Shown: piece after piece, positions 34,580 through 46,160 of the stretch
How the letters are laid out: each line of letters starts with the position of its first letter
How positions within the stretch are numbered: position 1 is the first letter of the stretch
Origin: Cryptomeria japonica
Lineage: Eukaryota > Streptophyta > Pinopsida > Cupressales > Cupressaceae
Assembly (NCBI RefSeq): GCF_030272615.1
Contig: NC_081411.1
Coordinates: forward strand, 42,027,140 to 42,091,139
Length of the DNA stretch: 64,000 bases
Direction of reading: 5' to 3'
Position numbers and translations under genes: made by a program
Notes under the pieces: model-generated
Told to the model about the DNA's origin: nothing
The model's input: the letters and a program-made list of their open reading frames with translations, nothing else
The model's database searches: none

Positions 34580-35127
34580 GGTTGATATCGGTTTTCCTAA
34601 ATAGAATTATATTACATATATATGTAAAAAAAAGTTCATAAACAGACAAATAACCATAAATATGAATCTTATCACTATTTTTTGGAATCAAACTATTAAA
34701 CAATCACAATACTATTGACAAAAACTAATAAAAACAATAATTCAATCATTTGAAATCATGCAAAAACAAAAAATTTACTTACTTCTATGTATAAAACAGT
34801 GATAGAAGTGCAGACATAGTTCTAGTGGGGCCTTCAACGACCTCAAAAACTTCTTTTGAGGCTGTTGAGGCTGTTGGGCAACTAAACTATGTCTATAAAC
34901 CGCGTACATGCTACATTAATAATTGTGTACACGCTGTTAGACCATAAAATGTTGACAAGCCCAACGGTATTCTTTTTTCCCATTCTGGATTGATAAGTAG
35001 CATGTATGCGCTCCTAAGCCTAAAACATGTTATCACAGGGTAACAAAGAATGGGATCAGTACTGCGTGCGTGCTCCTTTGCCTTAAAAAAGTTATGGCAA
35101 GGCAGTGAACTAATAGTTTTAGTACCC
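34580..35127 (-). other. Upstream and subterminal region of the transposon
   Basis: No ORF is supported. Between about 34900 and 35141 a motif of the type (C/G)CGTACGCGCT recurs about every 65-75 bp (34902, 34924, 35000, 35064, 35128), each followed by CTT/TAA and AAAAxxGTTAT-like sequence. Such subterminal repeats are typical of transposase-binding regions at DNA transposon ends. Confidence 0.5.
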
Positions 35128-35141
35128 CGTACGCGCTATTG
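35128..35141 (-). repeat. 14-bp inverted repeat, right-end candidate
   Basis: Minus-strand CAATAGCGCGTACG. The same 14-mer is on plus at 38296-38309. Candidate terminal inverted repeat, beyond which the purine tract begins. Confidence 0.5.
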
Positions 35142-35162
35142 GTAGTAGAAAAGATATGAATG

Positions 35163-35173
35163 AAAAGGGAGGA

Positions 35174-35245
<72 letters not shown>

Positions 35246-35731
35246 GGGGGAGAGTAGGGGGGGAGGGAGAGAGGAGGGGGGCGAAAGGGAAGGAGGGAGG
35301 GAGAGAGGGAGAGAAGACGAGGAGGGTGGGAGAGAAGAAGGGGTATGGAGGAAGGGAGAGTGAGAGTAGGGGGGAGAGGGAGAGAGGGAGGGGGGAGGGA
35401 TATGGAGAGAGAGGGAGAGGGAGAGAGAGAGGGAAGGAGGGAGAGGGAGAGAGAGAGAGGGGGGGAGGGAAGGTAGAGAGACAGAGAGGTAGAGGGAGGG
35501 AGAGAAGAGGGGGAAGGGAAGGAGGGAGAGGGAGGGAGAGAAAGGGAGAGGGAGAGAGAGAGAGGGAAGGAGGGAGAGGGAGAGGGAGGGAGAGAGGGAG
35601 AGAAGAGGGAGAAGGGAAGGAGGGAGAGGGAGAGGGAGAGGGAAGGAGGGAGAGGGAGAGAGAGGGAGAGGGAAGGAGGGAGAGAGAGGGAGATAGAGGG
35701 AGAGGGAGAGGGAGAGGGAAGGAGGGAGAGG

Positions 35732-35762
<31 letters not shown>

Positions 35763-36000
35763 AGGGAAGGTAGAGAGAGGGAGAGAGGGAGAGAAGAGGG
35801 GGGAGGGAAGGAGGGAGAGGGAGAGAGAGGGAGAGAGATAGAGAGAGAGGGGGGAGGGAAGGTAGAGAGAGGGAGAGAGGTAGAGAGAGGGAGCGAAGAG
35901 GGGGGAGGGTGGGAGAGAATAAGGGGTATGGAGGAAGGGAGAGGGAGAATAGGGGGAGGGAGGGAGAGGAGAGGGGAGAGGGACAGAGGGGGGGGGGGAA

Positions 36001-36054
<54 letters not shown>

Positions 36055-36284
36055 AGGAGGGAGAGTGAGAGAGAGAGGGAGAGAGAGAGGGGGGGAGGGA
36101 AGGTAGAGAGGGGGAGAAAGGTAGAGGGAGGGAGAGAGGGAGAGAAGAGGGGAGGTGGGAGAGAAGAAGGGGTATGGAGTAAGGGAGAGGGAGAGTAGGG
36201 GGAGGGAGGGAGAGGAGAGGGGAAAGGGAGAGAGAGAGGAGGGAGGGAGAGGGGGAGAGGGAGAGGGAGAGAGAGAGAGAGGTA

Positions 36285-36350
<66 letters not shown>

Positions 36351-36551
36351 AGGTAGAGAGATGGAGAGAGGTAGAGGGAGGGAGAGAGGGAGAGAGAGAG
36401 AGAGAGAGGGGAGAGTAGGGGGGGAGTGAGAGAGGAGGGGGGTAGAAGGGAAGGAAGGAGGGAGGGAGGGAGAGAAGAGGGGGGAGGGTGGGAGAGAAGA
36501 AGGGGTATGGAGGAAGGGAGAGGGAGAGGAGAGGGGAGAGGGAGAGAGAGA
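35163..36551. repeat. 1.4-kb polypurine (GAGAGG/GGGA) array
   Basis: Almost uninterrupted A/G on plus. It has a higher-order repeat in which GGGGTATGGAGGAAGGGAGAG-type units (near 35340, 35925, 36170 and 36505) alternate with (GA)n and GGGGGGA blocks. Two overlapping minus-strand ORFs of about 500 codons are S/L/P low-complexity products of the repeat and are not genes. Confidence 0.95.
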
Positions 36552-36728
36552 TGGAACACCATATGGTGTTGTTATGGGTCATTGGTGTCCCAAGGGGTGT
36601 TAAGGGGTCACAGGACACCATATGACCTCTTAGGAAACAATACGACCTCTAATGACACCTAAGGGGTCATATGGTGGGCTAATAAAATAATATATTAAAT
36701 TTAAATTTATGAATAGAACATCATACAA

Positions 36729-37296
36729 TGAGACTCCAAGTGAAGAAAAAATGAGGCTTTGCTAAAAAGTAAGTGTAAGAGCTTGACCTAAACCTAAGAG
36801 TACTGCCTAAGTTCTAAAACATATGATGCTATTAAATTTGTAAGGTTATAAGACTAATCTCGATTGTGGCTATAGGAATTACACACTTGATTTCTATCAT
36901 GGGTATGTACCATTCCAAGTTGTTTGACAAGTGATGATCATCATATACTACCACTACCATGCATACAACAAACTTTAATTTCTTTAGGTGACAGGCGTTG
37001 TGTAACAACATGGGAACTCTCACATACCCACCACTATCATTCTATAGGACATCATTTGTGTTACTCTTCCTCTTTCTCTTCCTACCTATTGTTTCCTTCA
37101 GAAAAACATATTGCAGGTACTTTGACTCATCATGTTGCTTTGTTGACACTATTTTCCACATTTGCTCTGCTCATTAAAAACACATTCGAGAAGAATATTG
37201 CTACAGGTTTCCTTGTTTGTCATGGTAATACACCCATGGTTCAATTTCAAACTCTATTCCTCCTATTCAATATACACACACAAATCCATCAGTCAT
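36729..37296. repeat. 568-bp tandem duplication, unit 1
   Basis: Shares sequence with 37297-37863 (for example GCTTGACCTAA at 36781 and 37349). Each unit contains a 131-132 codon plus ORF; the two are similar but unlike any domain I know. Confidence 0.85.
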
Positions 37297-37863
37297 TGAG
37301 ACTCCAAGCGAATAAACAATGAGGCTTCGATAAAAAGAAAGTGTAAGAGCTTGACCTAACCCTAAGAGTACTGCCTAAGTTCTAAAATGTATGATGCTAT
37401 TAAATTTGCAAGGTCATAAGAATGATCTTGATTGTGACTATAGGAATTACACACTTGATTTCTTTCATGGGAATATACCGTTTCAAGTTGTTTGACAAGT
37501 GATGATCATCATATACTACCACTGACATGCATACAACAAGCTTTAATTTCTTTAGGTGATAGGTGTTGTGTAACAACATGGGAACTCTCTCATACCCACC
37601 ATTATAATTCTAAAGGACATCATCTGTGTTACTCTCCCTCTTTCTCTTCCTACTTGTTGTTTCCTTCTGAAAAACATGTTGCAGGTACTCTGACTCATCA
37701 TGTTGCTTTGTTGACATTATTTTCCACATCTGCTCTGCTCATTAAAAACACATTCGAGAAGAATATTGCTACAGGTTTCCTTGTTTGTCACAGTAATACT
37801 CCTATGGTTCAATTTCAAACCCTATTCCTCCTATTCAATATACACACACAAATCCATCAGTCA
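37297..37863. repeat. 568-bp tandem duplication, unit 2
   Basis: Second unit, about 93-95% alike by eye, mostly with transitions. It is followed by a stretch at 37918-37962 that resembles 34775-34832 (ACTTCTAT...AGAAGTGCA...AGTGGGG). Confidence 0.8.
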
Positions 37864-37965
37864 ATTTTCTCAGGAGAGCATACATGATAAAAATCAAAGA
37901 GGAAGTTGCAGACAAGATATAAATTCACTTACTTCTATAGAAGTGCAAACACAGTTGCAGTGGGG

Positions 37966-38075
37966 TATGGAGGGAGGGAGGGAGAGAAGAAGAGAAAGAA
38001 GGATGGGGTGTGGAGGAAGGGAGAAGAGGAGAGAGCGAGAGAGAGAAAGGGATGGGGTATGGAGGAAGAGAGAAG

Positions 38076-38119
<44 letters not shown>

Positions 38120-38120
38120 C
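37966..38120. repeat. Second, short purine array
   Basis: GGGTATGGAGGGAGGG followed by (GA)n; the same motifs as the array at 35163-36551. The TATA/TATG-rich stretch 38155-38280 follows. Confidence 0.9.
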
Positions 38121-38295
38121 ACCTTGTATGTGTTTGAGAGGGGGAGACAATACACTTACATGTGTATATATATACATATATTATATATTATATGTATATA
38201 AATATATTATATATACAATATCATATTATACACATATTATATATTACATGTATTATATGTATATACACATATTATATATAGAATGTCATATTATA

Positions 38296-38309
38296 CAATA
38301 GCGCGTACG
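38296..38309 (+). repeat. 14-bp inverted repeat, left-end candidate
   Basis: CAATAGCGCGTACG, exact inverted partner of 35128-35141, extended here to the palindrome AGCGCGTACGCGCT. A weaker copy, AGTACCCCATACGTG, follows at 38327 and matches AGTACCCCGTACGCG at 35121. Confidence 0.5.
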
Positions 38310-39807
38310 CGCTGCTTACACCATAAGTACCCCATACGTGATTTTGACTATTTAGGCTTGGAAATAGGCTTGGATGACAAAGCTACAGTTTGGAAGTTTG
38401 ATTTCCCTCCATTTCTCTCATTTTTGACATGTTTTATTTTATCAACTTGGTTTATCAACTTTGTCATCATCGGGTTTACACTTCATCAAGTGGGTATTTC
38501 TAAAATTGCCACCATATTTTCACCCATCTTCTGAGCTTTCTAACCACATAATTTTTTTCAGTTTGAACAACAATAACATATTATTATTGAATTTCTTTTA
38601 CCAGTGTCTCCATAGTTCTCACAGACATAGGTGCACCATTTTTTGAATAACTTTTGATATACTTATCCAAATTTTAAAAAAGTTATATATTATTGTATTG
38701 CACTTGATTATTTACAATTTTTAAAAAAAAATTGTATTTTCGATTTGTTTAGTGCAAATTATGCTTCTCGCACGAATAGGTGCCTAATTTTTAGGATATG
38801 CTCGATTGAAAAAATCATTAAAAAAAATACTTAACAAAAAATTACAAAAAAATGCACATCTTCTAGTGCTCACTCTTAACTATCTTTCTGCCAAAGGATT
38901 TGTCAGAATACTAAATCTAACTACGACATTTTTGATGCACATATCATACACTATGTTATGTTTTTCAGAAAAAATCAGGGTCAGTTTTTTGTGTGCGAAG
39001 GATTTGACCCCCTTAATCTTATCCAATTTTGAAAAAGTTTAGTAGTTTGGAAACTAGATTCAGAGTACTACAATATTTGTTTTTTGATTATCTTCATATC
39101 TTGAGTGGATGACTTTCAAATTTTGCCTCCAAGTTTAGGTTCACCTGATTTCAGAAAAAAAAAGTGTCCACTTATAACCCCCTTTTTGACCACCATCTTT
39201 GTGCACTTACCCCCGTACTGGGTTTATGGATATGGTACTACAGTAAGACACTTCATCCATGATGCCTGGTCATCTAGTTATCACCTTACACTCCTCAGTC
39301 ATACGTACAGCCAGAGAGAGGTATATAGGACCGAGTGATGTGGTTGATATGATCACAGGACATGATCAGACTATACAGCCTACTCCTGATACACAGATAT
39401 ATACATGTGTGTTTAAATTTTTATAAGATGTATATGTTGTAATGTACGATAAATCTATATATAGATCATTTAATAAATAATACAAGTTAACTTGTATCAT
39501 TTAAATTGATTCTGGACTAATCCTTCAATACATGTATATATGTATATGTATAACAATTAGCTCATGTGACTCCTAGCTTGAGCTTTGAGCGTGTGCGTAG
39601 GAGAGAGTCTTTTGATGCTACATAGGCTATTAGTGGATAGGTTAGTTATGGTTTTTTGTATATATGTACATGTATGTATGTGCGTTACAATTTATATTTT
39701 AATTTAAACTTAGCTAATCGAATTTGATTATATTTAAAAATATGCACACATGTATATATGTGTCTAGAGATCTATATTTAATATTTAAATAAATTCTACT
39801 TTTGCAG
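38310..39807 (+). other. Unassigned DNA upstream of a candidate terminal exon
   Basis: Small plus-strand ORFs (38283-38534, 39105-39338) have no recognisable domains. A few GT-AG possibilities exist around 39240-39420, but no convincing exon chain could be built. Confidence 0.4.
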
Positions 39808-39888
39808 GGGTCTATTGGACATCCAGACTCTCACCGGGACTCTCCCTCAGATGGTCGCTCTATTCATGGCCGACATGATGCATGTTGA
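39808..39888 (+). CDS. Candidate last exon of an unrecognised gene
   Basis: Preceded by a strong acceptor (CTACTTTTGCAG). Reads 26 codons, D/S/R/H-rich (HPDSHRDSPSDGRS), to a TGA. Position and orientation mirror the multi-exon gene at 26992-28948: plus strand, convergent to a minus-strand transposase. No sequence similarity to that gene's last exon was seen. Confidence 0.25.
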   Translation, partial: GSIGHPDSHRDSPSDGRSIHGRHDAC

Positions 39889-40201
39889 TTTGCTGGACTT
39901 TATAGCTCATTTGTTTATCTTTTTATATATGTACATTTTAGACTTTCATATTATAAATTCATGCATGTATGAAGTTTCTATATTATACTTTATACAATTT
40001 GTGTTTGATCAGATTATATATTTCATGCATGTATGTTAGATTATGTACTTTATATAGTTTGTGCTTGATCCTGGGTTATATATATCATGTGCATGTATGG
40101 TTAGATTATACTTTATATGTATAGTTTGTACATTTGATCCTGGATTATATATCACATCATTTGTATTTAGATTATATATGATCATGCACATGTTAGATTA
40201 C

Positions 40202-40203
<2 letters not shown>

Positions 40204-40277
<74 letters not shown>
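40204..40277. repeat. (CA)n(TA)n microsatellite
   Basis: About 19 CA units run directly into about 18 TA units. Confidence 0.97.
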
Positions 40278-40280
<3 letters not shown>

Positions 40281-40353
40281 CAAGTGTTTGATCATATTTT
40301 CACATTTGATATATATACTTTAAATATTTATGTAAGTTAAATGATGTGTTTGA

Positions 40354-41173
40354 TTTTAGATGCAATGACAGTCCCAAAGACACTGAGAGGGGAGGGGGGG
40401 GGGGGGGTGAATCAATGTCTAACTGATGAATGAAATATTTGAACTTATTTATAGCTTTGCAACTCAAATTAATGTATTGGTAAACAAGCAATAGTGTAGT
40501 AAAGGGAAATAACAGAGACAACATAAATGCACACCATAACACAAGATATTTTGGTGAGGAAACCCAGTGTGGGAAAAACCTCGGTGGGATTTGTGACCCA
40601 CAATATTTAATCACTAACCAATATGAATAAATATTACTTACAATGTGGGCCTGCACATGCAGGAAGACCAACAACCTAGAGCGCACTGCTCAATAGAAGA
40701 GTCTCACTAACTACAAAATGGATAATTAAATCCAATACAATGTACTGCTCAAAATAGCATTTGCAATGCTTGATTCAGTACCGGTTTAAGCTCTGTCAAA
40801 AACCTTAACCAAAAACCTGTTGGTGAATAATATTCACTCACTTAATATCATTACATAATTTCCTCTCCATGCAATATCAAAAATGATCTACAAGATCTCA
40901 TGCATATATGAGGCTTTACAATACATCATGTCGGTTTTACAAATAGTTAAGTATATTTACAATTCACATAAACAAAACATGTCTCATGTCGGCCTGCATG
41001 TTGGTATGCTTCATTGCTGGTGTAAACTAGAATGTCGATGAGTAAACTTTGTTGTGCCTGCCGGTGCCGGTGGATGATGTCTACGTTGCTGATGAAGCTA
41101 TAGAATCATGTTGTCAGTTGGTTGCCATCAATGACAACATCAACCATTCTCATTAGAGTGTAGAATGCCAACA
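40354..41173 (-). repeat. 3' LTR of the pol-less element (left copy)
   Basis: Ends GAATGCCAACA on plus (TGTTGGCATTC on minus). The other end has TT where the partner has TG. It contains GCTATAAATAAG (about 40445-40456 on minus), a TATA box, and the CAATGTG...CCCACACTGGGTTTCC segment shared with 47011-47825. Confidence 0.88.
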
Positions 41174-41187
41174 ATCTCCCCCTTTGG
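41174..41187 (-). promoter_or_regulatory. Polypurine tract of the pol-less element
   Basis: CCAAAGGGGGAGAT on minus, abutting the LTR start TGTTGGCA. Confidence 0.85.
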
Positions 41188-41501
41188 AATTGATGGCAAC
41201 ACTCATGAGAAAAATCCAAAAACTGTTGTCCAAATATGAAGTCCAAAAACTGATCCCAAAAAAAGTGTGCTCCCCCTAAGCAAGTGATCTCTTCTATGCA
41301 TTTTTCTCCATACTACTCCCCCTTTGACATTAATGACAAAGGATGTCAAGAAGAGTCAAATTCCTACTTCATAGCTTGTAACTGGTTGGTTACAATTTGA
41401 AAGATATCTGCCACAATTATATTCAGGCTCTGCATGAATTTGTTATTGTCTACAATAATGGTTTATGTCTGCTGGATCATGTCGATCAGATAATGCATTT
41501 G
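41188..41501 (-). other. Interval between long ORF and polypurine tract
   Basis: Reads open in part in the ORF frame after its last stops, but mostly looks like a 3' untranslated segment. Nothing else was seen. Confidence 0.4.
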
Positions 41502-44500
41502 CTACTCCGGTGACCATTCTTCCTTAATTGTTGCCTTTGATAGATCAACCTGCTGAGTTATAAGATTGTCCAATGTAGTACCAAGCTTGATTTTCAGCTC
41601 CCAAGCCTTTAACCTTATCCTTGCTTTTTCCTGCTCAAGTTTCTCTATCTTTTCCTCAAAAACTGTCATTTCTTGTTCAAAAACATATGTAAGTTCCGAA
41701 GAACCTATCATATTATCTGCTATGTCATCTATTTCCTTATGTGTTCTCTTAATCTCCTCATCAATATCTTCAGTCAGATGGTGAGGCTTGCAAGTTTCTT
41801 TATATAGCTCCTTATACTCCAAAATTGTTGAATTTAGTACCAGTAATAAGGAATCAATGTGCTCCTTATAGTCTTTGATATTTTTCTCAAAGAATTGTCC
41901 TTTTTATTTATTCACTTTTTCCTTAACAGTTTCCTCATTCACCTTATCTACAGTTAGAACATTTGAAGCAATAAATTTAGACAATGTGTCTAATTTACAT
42001 AAAGAATCCTCAATACTATCTATCTTACAGGTTGGTGCACATATCTGCAAAATAGGTAGTGTATCATCAATGGCCTTGAATGCCAAGGCCTTGCAATCAG
42101 TTATCCTCCTTATAGAATCCAAAAGAGCATATGTTACATTTTTAGGTCAGAAATTAGCAGTAGATGTGCTTGGTTTAGTAATAACTTTCCTTTCAACTGA
42201 TTTTAGACCAATTGCCTTAACAATTTCCTTCTTATTTCTATCAACTATTTCCTCTTTATTTACAATTTCTACTGCTTTCTCACTCTGTGTTGTTACTTTT
42301 GCTTCTGCTGGTTTTTCGGTCTGTGTAAGTACCTCTGCATCTGTGGGTTTCTCAATCTTTGGTTTCTTGGCTTCTGCTGGTATTTCAATGTTATGAGAGT
42401 CAGCAGTGTAAACCGGTGACTCAGAGATCTCAACATTTGTAGCATCAGTTGTCCTAACCTTTGCAGTCTCTTTATCCATAACAATATTAACATCTTGTGT
42501 ATCAACATTCATAGTGAAAAGAATTTCAGAATCCAGATTAGTATCTTCATGTGTTGTTTCTTCAGCCACCTTATCTGGTTGACTATCTGTATGTACCAAT
42601 GTCTCTGAAGTTATTGGTGGAGTATCCTGTGGTGGTGGAGGAATGTTATCTGTGATCTTTATAGAAGGTATACTACCAATTTTACCTTTTCCTTTGTCCT
42701 TTTGGTATACCTTCGCAAAAAATTTATCCATTTTTTGTCTCTCCCTTTCCTCTTTCTTTTCTTTTTCAACAAAAAATATGTCCCATTTGTCTACAGTTTC
42801 ATCAGCTATCTCTTTCACTCTCCCTGCTATTAGGCTAACCTGCCAGTGACCACTTACAAAAACTATCTGGTTGGCTTCAACAATTAGTTCATCAATTTCT
42901 TCTTTGGAATTTACAGGGTGAACAGCCAACAATGCTTCAACCTTTAACTTTTTATCAAGTTCCATAACCGACATCCTTTTAGCCTCTAATCTTATATACA
43001 AGTCATTAGGCAGATCATCTACAACCTCAATCAAAAATTTCTTGTAGATATCATGATGAAAAATAATACTTTCTTCTATGGATCCTTGTCAGAATCCTTG
43101 AATGAATGATAATATTTATTTACATTACTGAGATTACCTTCTTCTGTTATTTCATTGATTAAGTCCTCCGATGTAAAGGTATCTGGTGTCTTAGTTTGTT
43201 TCTTCTTTGGAGTTAGCTTTTTCTTAGGCTCCCTTATAGCCTGTTGCTTCTTCCTTAATGTCCTTGCCTTTTTAGGAGAAGGAGAAGGTACCAGTGAGGG
43301 TTTTTTCTTCTTCCTTTCCACTCTTTTGAATTCTGTTGCCTTACCACTATCGGTATCCGAAGAAGTGACAACCGGTGAAACATGAGCTACCAGTTCTAGT
43401 CTTTCTAGTTCATTGGTTGAAATACCACTTATGTTCATCACATTTTCTTTTACTTCCTTATCCATCTTGGAAGCTTCTCTGGTAAATTTTACTCTTCTTT
43501 TTCTCTGCTTTTGCATTGAAACAACACTTTCAATAGTCTCAACATTGCCAAAAATTTCTTCAGATGGTTCCTTAGGTGCATCAAGAAGTGTCTTAGCATA
43601 TGCCTCAAGCATATTCAGATCAACTTCATATCCCATTTTTGTTATCCAAATGGTTCTAGGAGTAACAACTTCCATCCATGTTTCATCTCTTTTGATTACA
43701 AAACATATTTCCTTGTCATATTTATCTACAATGCTCTGGGGTATCCTTTCTCTAGCCTTCATTTTGGTTTGAAATTTTTCAAAATAGGCTTTTACCATGT
43801 CATCATAGCTAGCACCAATGTTGGTAATAGATTCCTTGATCTATCTACCTACCGGGATGTCATATGAAAAGTCCTTGTGACCAATGTCGGGTATCTCCTT
43901 TGTGAAGTAAATCATTAAACACACAAGTAGATTCCCAAAACGGAATGTCCCCTTCTTATTAGCCTTAATTTTCTTTAGGTTATCTATCAATTCATCCTTA
44001 AGCCACCCACAGATGTCAATTTTAGCATTTTTCTTAACCATCTCATATGCACTGTGAATACACAAACTAGAAACATAATTTAACCTATTTGCATGTGTAA
44101 CTCTGTATCCAAGTATCATGCTCACATATCTCACATTTTCATCATTGATATCATTAACCCTAAGAGATCTGTTGTCATATGTAGCTCCGGTTAGGTCCAT
44201 TACACCCTTATTTGGTATCTTCTTCTTTTTGTCGGGTCTAGTATCGGTTGAAGGTAAAGCAGTAACTACCTTGATTGCTTCCTTAGTGATTTTAAAAATA
44301 GAGTCTAGCCACATAAACTCCCCATGAACTCTTCTCAGTGCAAGACGTACTACCTCATTCATAAATTTAGGAATGTTCAAAATTCAACAAATCCTAAGTC
44401 TTCTACAATCTTATGCTCTAGTTTAATCAGACCTTGTTCATCAGTGATAACATCCTTGTATATGTTCTTCAAATCATCAGACCCTAAATTTTCTATGTTG

Positions 44501-44685
44501 CAGTGAATGTAAATCCTCGGGTCTTCGGCAAAAGCAACTCCCTTCGGAATCTTAGAGAAGGCTCTGATAGAATCATCTTGCTTTGCAATCTTGGGAATGA
44601 TTTTGAATACATGTCTAGGGTGCTTCATGTTCTCTACCACAGTAAGGTTTGCAATAAACTCAAGTACAGAAGATGAAGATGCCAT
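41502..44685 (-). pseudogene. Long unrecognised ORF of the pol-less element (about 1,060 codons)
   Basis: The start chosen is MASSSSVLEFIANL at 44685, in frame after a longer upstream run. The product can be followed to 41502 with two single-base frameshifts (near 44380 and 43070) and premature stops at about 43841 (TAG), 42147 (TGA) and 41904 (TAA). The first about 300 residues are globular-looking, with a Cys-Trp ICGWLKDEL motif and FRFGNLLVCLMIYF hydrophobic segments. A basic region with KKKKPS and KKKLTPKKKQTK follows. Then comes a T/E/K-rich stretch with repeated EKP(T/A)(D/E)A units, and finally a predicted coiled coil (FEEKIEKLEQEKARIRLK). No pol, envelope or known host domain was recognised. 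A tethering, packaging or accessory role is speculation. Confidence 0.6.
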
Positions 44686-44977
44686 TTCAAAAGATAAATA
44701 CCTCTTACTTGAAATCTTTGAATGCCTGAAAAACACTTCATTGCTTTGCCTTAGGATGCCTTTTCTCAATTTTGCAATCTCCAAATGCTTGGTGATTTAA
44801 ATGGGGGTTTTTAAGTGCTTTATAATAAAAAATCCTTCATCAACCGCATTAAATGCTTGTTGGTTAAGTGAAATCTTAACACATCTTTTGGTAAAGAAGA
44901 AATATAACTTCTTACCATCAACCAAGGGTAGAATGCATGATTTTTAGTTTTCTGCCATACCCTCTGAGGATTATCCC

Positions 44978-46150
44978 TTAGTTAGATGAAGAATCTCCTA
45001 CCGGTGGAGGGTTACTCTGTTCTATCGGTGCAGAGATAGATTCATCAACTCTCTGATCTCTCTTCTTAACCCATTGTTTTGAAAATTCTTGCTTTATTTC
45101 GTTTACTTGTTCTTTTCCCTTCTCATTAGATCCTTTGTTATTTTCCGGTATAGTCTTTCTTCTACAAAATTTTGCAATATGCCCAATCTTGTTACATACA
45201 TAACAAGTTACATTACTCCTTTGAATAGCCTTTCCATATCCTTGACTGGTTTGTGTTCTGCATTGATTAGATAAATGTCCAAATCTACCACAAACATAGA
45301 ATTTCACATTCATTCTGTAATTTTCTGAGTTATGACCAACTTTATTGCATTTGGAACATTGATCGGTGGGTAAATTTGTATTTTGATTATTTCTAAATCT
45401 GTATTGATTTTCTCTATGACTAAATTAGTTGCAATTAAAACATTTCCCATTAAATTTATAAGCATTAGGTTGTCTTACCAGTTTGCTATGATCTTGATTA
45501 TTTGTAGTGGCGAAACTTTCTCCATGTTCAAATCCAAGTCCAATTGTATCTCCATCAGGTTTTTGTCTTTTCAACATGTCATCAAGTCTTTTTGAACTTT
45601 TCTTGAATTTGTCTTTGTGTTCATTTGCGGTGATCAACTCATTTTCTAGAGTCCGAACTTGTCTCATAAGTTCCTCTTTATCATGTTGCATGTGAATCAG
45701 ATCTGTCTTTAGCATATCATTCTCATGACAAAGTCTCATATTTTTATTACCTCCATCATTAAGTCTTCTAGTCAAGTCTTCTTCATTCTTCTTCTTGTCT
45801 TTAATATCCTTACATAGCCTCATGGTTAAATCTTGCATTTCACTCCTCATGTTAGTGTTTTCTTGTCTCAACTTTTTTGCAATATCCCTAAGAGTTTCCT
45901 TTTCATCATCATGTTTCTGCATTTGCTCATGAAGTTTCTTCCTCTTTTTCTATGCTTTAACCAGGTTCTCCTAAAGTCCTTTAATGAATTCCTGGGCAGT
46001 CCTCAGACCATCTTCAAGTTTGATATTCTTCAATTTTCTACATCAAAATCTTCAAGAGCTCCTTCCAACTATATTCTCAAATTCTCCATCAGTAGCGGTT
46101 GCAGAATCTTCCTCAAGTTGTTAAGCTTTTGCAAATAGAGGACCAGGATC
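44978..46150 (-). pseudogene. Gag-like region: coiled coil and zinc knuckles
   Basis: The main open part (45922-45425, 165 codons) is a highly charged coiled coil (KKLRQENTNMRSEMQDL, LENELITANEHKDKFKKS) leading to KFNGKCFNCN. Across a stop and into 45313-44978 there are four CCHC-type knuckles. Only the last, CYVCNKIGHIAKFC, keeps all ligands; the third begins FYVC and the second ends in Tyr, each missing one Cys. Copia gag proteins end in such knuckles, which bind the genomic RNA. Upstream to the primer site the frame is broken by several stops. A conventional capsid core was not recognised. Confidence 0.7.
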
Positions 46151-46160
46151 TGATACCAAT
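46147..46160 (-). promoter_or_regulatory. Initiator-Met primer-binding site of the pol-less element
   Basis: TTGGTATCAGATCC on minus, directly next to the LTR end CTAACA. Confidence 0.9.

Noticed and set aside
35033-36621. Two overlapping minus-strand ORFs of about 500 codons
   Set aside because: They translate a purine repeat into S/L/P low complexity in two frames at once; no stop codons arise because the strand is nearly C/T only.
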